The position numbers and the translations under genes were made by a program. The notes beneath the pieces are model-generated. The model was not told the DNA's origin. It saw nothing but the letters and a program-made list of their open reading frames with translations, and searched no databases. Source: Clostridia bacterium (GTDB taxonomy: Bacteria; Bacillota; Clostridia; Oscillospirales; CAG-382). Taken from it: DNA of 35,745 nt. The stretch lies in NCBI GenBank assembly GCA_017434845.1, contig JAFSGD010000001.1, positions 1 to 35,745 on the forward strand, written 5' to 3'. Positions 31,918 to 35,745 of this stretch are shown here, piece by piece; the first letter of the stretch is position 1; the number at the start of each line of letters is the position of its first letter.

Positions 31918-33006
31918 CTATTTGGTATATTTCGAAATTATGGCTTCAAATATCGGTCTGCGCGCTTCCATATCCATAACAAGCTTCATTTGGGTTCTTG
32001 CTCTGTCAAGGTTTTGTCCTTCATAATGGGTTCTGAAATAGGTGTCGCCGTCGAGATAGTCGGTAAGAAAACGCATTCCGCATTCAAGGGTCATCATAAT
32101 TGCGCCGTCGTGAAGATGCTTTAATTCCTCTTCGGTAACCGTATCCTTCATTTCCGAAAGGAAGCCCGCGGTGTATTCATCGTAAAGCTCGGGAACACAA
32201 TAAACCTTATCAAGATCCTTTTCGTCCTCTGCCGCGCTCGAAGCACCAAAGCGTATGCTGTCGCCGAAATCATAAAGCATCGAGCCTGGCATAACTGTGT
32301 CAAGGTCGATAACGCAAATTCCTTTTCCGCTTTCGTTGTCGATCATAACGTTGTTAAGCTTGGTGTCGTTGTGAGTAACTCTTGTGGGTATTCTTCCGTC
32401 GGCAAGACGATCGGTGATAAGCGAGCAATAATCCTTTTTGGAAAGATAAAATTCTATTTCCTTTTCGCAAAGAGCCTTTCTGCCCGCCTTGTCGTTTTCC
32501 AAAGCCTTAAGAAAGTTTGAAAAACGAACGGGAGTATTGTGGAAATCCTTTATTGTTTCCGAAAGGGTAGTGGCGTCGAACTCTGTAAGCAGATTTTGGA
32601 ATCTGCCGAACGCCTTTGCCGATTCGCCGAACATACCCGCTCTTTCTGCTTTGTTATAGCAGGTCGAATCGGTGATAAACAGATACATTCTGTATAAACC
32701 GCTTTCGTCATTGTGCGCGATCTCGCCCTTTTTGGTTTTAACAAGGGTAAGTGTTTCGCGCTCGGGGTCTCCGCCCGATTCGATAACCTTGCTTCTGAGA
32801 AACTCGGTAACCGAAAAAATGTTGTTCATCAGCCCGTCGGGGTTTTTGAAAATATCGGTGTTTATTCTTTGAAGAATATAGTCTCTTCCGTCCGAACGGA
32901 TTCTGTATGTAAGATTAATGTGCCCGTTGGGAATCTGCTCTATTTCATCAACCGAATCAATACCCGAAAAGCGGGTTGAGGCTTTAGTTATGATCTGTTC
33001 GTTCAT
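31918..33006 (-). CDS. Sugar kinase of the phosphotransferase (APH) fold, NahK-like
   Basis: About 362 residues, with the aminoglycoside-phosphotransferase/choline-kinase fold. The catalytic loop THNDTKLNNVM (near 212-222) and metal loop VIDLDTVMPG (near 234-243), followed by YDFGDSIRFGA, match N-acetylhexosamine 1-kinases such as bifidobacterial NahK, which make GlcNAc-1-P and GalNAc-1-P from ATP. Specificity is inferred. The preceding gene encodes a nucleotidyltransferase, which fits conversion of sugar-1-phosphate to a nucleotide sugar. An ATG at 33006 overlaps the upstream stop as ATGA; another ATG at 33012 is also possible. Confidence 0.85.
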   Translation of the reverse strand: MNEQIITKASTRFSGIDSVDEIEQIPNGHINLTYRIRSDGRDYILQRINTDIFKNPDGLMNNIFSVTEFLRSKVIESGGDPERETLTLVKTKKGEIAHNDESGLYRMYLFITDSTCYNKAERAGMFGESAKAFGRFQNLLTEFDATTLSETIKDFHNTPVRFSNFLKALENDKAGRKALCEKEIEFYLSKKDYCSLITDRLADGRIPTRVTHNDTKLNNVMIDNESGKGICVIDLDTVMPGSMLYDFGDSIRFGASSAAEDEKDLDKVYCVPELYDEYTAGFLSEMKDTVTEEELKHLHDGAIMMTLECGMRFLTDYLDGDTYFRTHYEGQNLDRARTQMKLVMDMEARRPIFEAIISKYTK

Positions 33007-33896
33007 TTCCATAAGTTCTCTGGATAAACTCCGCTTTCTATCGAATTTTTGATGTGGTCAACAACGGTTTGTCGGTCTTCCTTATAAGTAACGCCGTACC
33101 ATTTCGCCTCGGTCGTCAAAACCTTTGCGCTTTGTCCGCTTGCGGCAAGGAATTTCTTTACCGCATCGGGCAGATAAAACTCCTTCTTCATTTCGTCTCC
33201 GCCGTTGCCCAAAAATTCAATAAAGCTCTTTTGAGCATAGCCGAAGAATTCGTCCGAAAGCCCCCAACAGTTCATAGAAACTATGGTGTCCTCGGAAATC
33301 TCGTGCCATTCGTCGTTTTCGAAATAAGCGGTGTTGCCGTTTTCAAGCCTTTTTATCTTGGTGCGCTCGGTAATGTCGGTTAAGCTTCCGTCTGCCGAAA
33401 CCGCACATTCACCTCTCGAAACGGTGCCGTTCTCGGTCAACGTGTTTTTAAGAACAAAGCCTGCCATGCAACAGGGCGAATCGGGGTTGCTCTTTATATG
33501 CTCGGCAATAATCTCAAAGCTTTCTCTGCCGTAAAAATCATCGGAATTAACTGCAACGAACGGGCCCTTGATCTCGTTGCGTGCGGCAAGCACTGCGTGC
33601 GCCGTGCCCCATTGCTTGGTTCTTCCTTCGGGAACCGAATATCCTTCGGGCAGATCATCAAGTGCCTGGAAGCAATATGCAACGTTTATCTTTTCGCCGA
33701 TTCTGTTTCCGACCGTCTGCTTGAAAATATCAAAGTTTTCTTCTTTAATAACAAAAACAACTTTATCAAATCCGGCGGCGATAGCATCATAAACCGTATA
33801 ATCGAGAATAAATTCGCCGTTGGGTCCGATCGGATCAAGCTGCTTAAGTCCTCCGTAGCGGCTGCCCATTCCGGCTGCCATTACCAATAGGGTCAT
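33003..33896 (-). CDS. Sugar-1-phosphate nucleotidyltransferase
   Basis: A 297-residue nucleotidyltransferase of the GlmU/RmlA-like GT-A fold. The signature LVMAAGMGSRYGGLKQ lies at the N-terminus (loop binding the nucleotide triphosphate, with Arg and Lys). VAVNSDDFYG near 115-125 supplies the metal-binding Asp. It has no left-handed helix acetyltransferase domain, so it is not a full GlmU. Together with the kinase it likely makes UDP-HexNAc or a similar activated sugar (inference). The ATG at 33896 is fixed by AAGGAG on the minus strand; the track-style TTG at 33902 overlaps that spacing. First gene of a two-gene operon. Confidence 0.88.
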   Translation of the reverse strand: MTLLVMAAGMGSRYGGLKQLDPIGPNGEFILDYTVYDAIAAGFDKVVFVIKEENFDIFKQTVGNRIGEKINVAYCFQALDDLPEGYSVPEGRTKQWGTAHAVLAARNEIKGPFVAVNSDDFYGRESFEIIAEHIKSNPDSPCCMAGFVLKNTLTENGTVSRGECAVSADGSLTDITERTKIKRLENGNTAYFENDEWHEISEDTIVSMNCWGLSDEFFGYAQKSFIEFLGNGGDEMKKEFYLPDAVKKFLAASGQSAKVLTTEAKWYGVTYKEDRQTVVDHIKNSIESGVYPENLWK

Positions 33897-33932
33897 TGTC
33901 AAACTCCTTGCGTGTTATAATTTTATACATAT

Positions 33933-33961
33933 ATTATATAACACAAAAACGGCTTTGTAAA
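33933..33961 (-). promoter_or_regulatory. Promoter of the nucleotidyltransferase-kinase operon
   Basis: On the minus strand, TTTACA (33961-33956), 17-base spacer, perfect TATAAT (33938-33933). Confidence 0.8.
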
Positions 33962-33985
33962 GTGCGAAAAGCCCTAAAAGTTTTG

Positions 33986-33999
33986 TTTGTCGCGACAAA
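33986..33999. promoter_or_regulatory. Perfect 14-base palindrome, possible operator
   Basis: TTTGTCGCGACAAA reads the same on both strands. It lies between the divergent promoters, about 25 bases upstream of the kinase operon -35 box and 70 bases from the other -35. Size and symmetry suit a helix-turn-helix dimer. The regulator is unknown. Confidence 0.5.
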
Positions 34000-34068
34000 A
34001 ATTAAAATCAGCTTTAAACCTTTTCTCGTTATGATTATGTAACAAAAGGAATAAAATGTAATTTAATG

Positions 34069-34097
34069 TTGACAATCTCTTTTTTTGAAATTATAAT
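34069..34097 (+). promoter_or_regulatory. Promoter of the Gfo/Idh/MocA gene
   Basis: TTGACA at 34069-34074, 17-base spacer, TATAAT at 34092-34097: full consensus. Confidence 0.88.
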
Positions 34098-34136
34098 AGA
34101 TATCACCCTGAATTAATGATCTTCGGAGGATACGGT

Positions 34137-35381
34137 ATGGAAAATGTAAGAAAAGTCAAGGTTGGCGTTATAGGTCTCGGAGCACGCGGTCTCCCGCTTC
34201 TTAATGTTGTTTTTCTTCCTATGTGGGAGCATGGCTTGCTTGAGGTTACCGCTGTTTGCGATTATTATTCCGACCGTGCCGAAGAAGGCGCAAAGGCTGT
34301 CGAGACAAAAACGGGTGTGCGTCCCTTCTGCACAACCGATTGGCATGAGGTCATCGAGCATCCCGACGTTGAAGCTGTGCTCGTTCTCACCGCATGGGAA
34401 TCTCATATTGATATGTGCATCGCTTCCATGAAAGCGGGCAAGCGTGTCGGTGTGGAGGTTGGCTGTGCATATAGTATCGATGATTGCTTCCGCCTCGTTG
34501 AAACCTTCGAAGAAACCGGCGTTCATTGCATGATGCTCGAAAACTGTTGCTACGGTCGCCGCGAGCTTATGGGTCTTAATATGGCACGCCTCGGTGTTTT
34601 CGGAACCGTTGTTCATTGCTCCGGCGGATATATGCACGATCTCAGGGAAGAAATAGTTAACGGTGATATCAAGCGTCATTACCGTCAACGCAACTATATG
34701 CTTCGCAACTGTGAAAACTATCCCACTCATGAGCTCGGCCCCATAATGCCGGTTCTTAACATCAACCACGGCAATCGTTTTGTTTCTCTCAATTCGGTCT
34801 CCTCTTGTGCAAAGGGTCTTCATGAGTATGCCGTCGAGCACCGTCCCGATGATCCTATCGCAAAATGCGATTTCGCTCAGGGCGATATAGTAACTACTGT
34901 TCTCAAATGTGCCGATGGCAGAACTGCGGTTCTCACACTTGATACAACGCTCCCGCGTATCTATTCCCGCGGCTTTACCGTAAGAGGAACCAAGGGTATG
35001 TATTGCGGCGACGGTGATTATATCCATATGGACGGTGAAAGCGAATTCGATTCGCTTCAGTCCAAGGCGGGCAATGCCGAATCCTATGCCGAAAAGTACG
35101 AGCATCCCATCTGGAAGGAATATCATAAGAACCCCATCGGAGGCCACGACGGTATAGACTGGCTAGTGTATAACGCATTTATCGAATCGGTAAGGGAAGA
35201 TATAACTCCTCCTATCGATACTTATGATACCGCAACCCTCATGTGCATCTCTTCGCTTTCCGAACAATCGATCGCTATGGGCGGCGCTCCCGTTGCCGTT
35301 CCCGATTTCACGCGTGGAAAATGGATCGAAAGACAGGAAAAACCCGAAGAAGATAAAAGCACGTATTCTTTGTATAAATAA
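34137..35381 (+). CDS. Gfo/Idh/MocA family NAD(P)-dependent oxidoreductase
   Basis: A 414-residue cytoplasmic oxidoreductase. The N-terminal Rossmann fold starts VKVGVIGLGARGLPLL, and VTAVCDYYSDRAEE supplies the adenosine-ribose Asp. The usual EKP motif after strand 5 reads VGVEVGCAYS here, so the catalytic Lys is replaced by Val-Gly. The C-terminal substrate domain holds a His-rich stretch (CSGGYMHDLREE; NYPTHELGPIM), as in sugar-acting members such as the N-acetylgalactosaminidase-like GH109 branch. GH109 proteins use NAD to hydrolyse glycosides and are a reasonable alternative. The ATG at 34137 is set by CGGAGGA. Divergent from the HexNAc-type kinase operon, so amino-sugar metabolism is plausible. 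Confidence 0.85.
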   Translation: MENVRKVKVGVIGLGARGLPLLNVVFLPMWEHGLLEVTAVCDYYSDRAEEGAKAVETKTGVRPFCTTDWHEVIEHPDVEAVLVLTAWESHIDMCIASMKAGKRVGVEVGCAYSIDDCFRLVETFEETGVHCMMLENCCYGRRELMGLNMARLGVFGTVVHCSGGYMHDLREEIVNGDIKRHYRQRNYMLRNCENYPTHELGPIMPVLNINHGNRFVSLNSVSSCAKGLHEYAVEHRPDDPIAKCDFAQGDIVTTVLKCADGRTAVLTLDTTLPRIYSRGFTVRGTKGMYCGDGDYIHMDGESEFDSLQSKAGNAESYAEKYEHPIWKEYHKNPIGGHDGIDWLVYNAFIESVREDITPPIDTYDTATLMCISSLSEQSIAMGGAPVAVPDFTRGKWIERQEKPEEDKSTYSLYK

Positions 35382-35496
35382 CGCGAAAAACTAACCGAAA
35401 ACACCTTTTTTAAAAAACATTTTGGCGAAAAATCCTTTGTTTTCAAGGCTTTTCGAGCTTTTTCAAAAAAAAATTAAAAAAAGTTGAAAAAAGGGG
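35382..35496. other. AT-rich region upstream of the rRNA promoter
   Basis: No gene is seen. A weak hairpin near 35431-35446 may end the preceding transcript. A/T tracts at about 35461-35492 directly before the -35 box look like an UP element that would raise rRNA transcription. Confidence 0.5.
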
Positions 35497-35525
35497 TTGA
35501 CAAAGGCACGAAGGTGTGGTAGAAT
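35497..35525 (+). promoter_or_regulatory. rRNA operon promoter
   Basis: TTGACA at 35497-35502, 17-base spacer, TAGAAT at 35520-35525, preceded by A/T tracts. Confidence 0.88.
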
Positions 35526-35710
35526 AGCCAAGCTGTCCGCGAGAGAGCCGATGAGGCGAGCGAGCGGGTAGTGCGAACGGACATTGAAAATTGAACAACA
35601 AGTGTACTACAAAGTACGAAGTACTAGAAGTACGAGACTCGTTAATTCTTTAAAAAGTAAAGAGCAAAACAGGAAATTTACTCTATCGAAAGATAGATAA
35701 ATAAAACAAC
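35526..35710 (+). other. rRNA leader with antitermination-like and processing elements
   Basis: About 185 bases lie between promoter and 16S. It holds ACATTGAAAATTGAACAAC (about 35581-35599), a stretch common in clostridial rRNA leaders. Repeated GTAC-containing inverted repeats (about 35603-35637) follow, and a TCTATC-GAAA-GATAGA hairpin (35682-35697) lies just before the mature 16S end. These probably serve antitermination and RNase processing. Confidence 0.6.
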
Positions 35711-35745
35711 TCATTAGAGAGTTTGATCCTGGCTCAGGATGAACG
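35711..35745 (+). rRNA. 16S ribosomal RNA, 5' end only
   Basis: The universal 16S start AGAGTTTGATCCTGGCTCAG is at 35718-35737. By comparison with E. coli numbering the mature end is about 35711. The gene continues beyond the window. Confidence 0.97.

Overview
The window reads as chromosome from a spore-forming member of Bacillota, class Clostridia, probably an uncultured gut-type Oscillospirales-like lineage (inference). The signs are an alpha/beta-type small acid-soluble spore protein (31672-31863), near-consensus sigma-A promoters (TTGACA-17-TATAAT), strong AGGAGG ribosome binding sites, many Ser/Thr/Glu-linker lipoproteins, tandem glutamyl- and glutaminyl-tRNA synthetases, and a 16S rRNA leader of Clostridia style at the right edge. 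No insertion sequence, phage gene or CRISPR array was seen.

Layout. 1-190: end of a tRNA-Thr, a complete tRNA-Tyr and a terminator. 191-642: non-coding DNA with an unusual inverted array of small hairpins separated by GTGAAAT/ATTTCAC spacers. 643-2899: two convergent unknown lipoproteins sharing a terminator. 3007-7509: a CUT1 sugar ABC operon (ATPase, two permeases, and a binding protein with both a lipobox and a C-terminal membrane helix). 7606-8451: a highly expressed-looking OB-fold-like lipoprotein. 8519-9475 (minus): a D-2-hydroxyacid dehydrogenase. 9645-19030: an oligopeptide (Opp) transporter operon followed by a degenerate ApbE-like membrane protein. 19121-22220: a GNAT-NIF3 fusion and oligoendopeptidase F. 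22326-25263: an ECF-type sigma factor with a large membrane-spanning putative anti-sigma partner. 25305-27917 (minus): a P2A-type cation ATPase behind a yybP-ykoY manganese riboswitch. 28228-31516: gltX and glnS. 31672-31863: the spore protein. 31918-33896 (minus): a NahK-like sugar kinase and a sugar-phosphate nucleotidyltransferase. 34137-35381: a Gfo/Idh/MocA oxidoreductase. 35497-35745: rRNA promoter, leader and the first bases of 16S rRNA.

The most unusual block is the opp operon. Its binding protein appears circularly permuted: the segment that closes the C-terminus of ordinary OppA proteins lies directly behind the signal peptide, and the normal C-terminus is missing. In the same operon OppB has a large extracytoplasmic insertion, OppD carries a roughly 235-residue charged helical insertion inside its nucleotide-binding domain, OppF ends in a two-helix membrane anchor, both ATPases lack the usual C-terminal cysteine motif, and the last gene is an ApbE-fold protein whose catalytic residues look lost. 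Together they suggest an elaborated, possibly clade-specific peptide importer. Peptides it brings in could be cut by the oligoendopeptidase encoded just downstream.

The second clear functional inference is that the 'calcium' ATPase is probably a Mn2+ exporter, because its leader carries an aptamer with the yybP-ykoY consensus elements overlapping an intrinsic terminator. All calls rest on reading the sequence; no database search or folding program was run.
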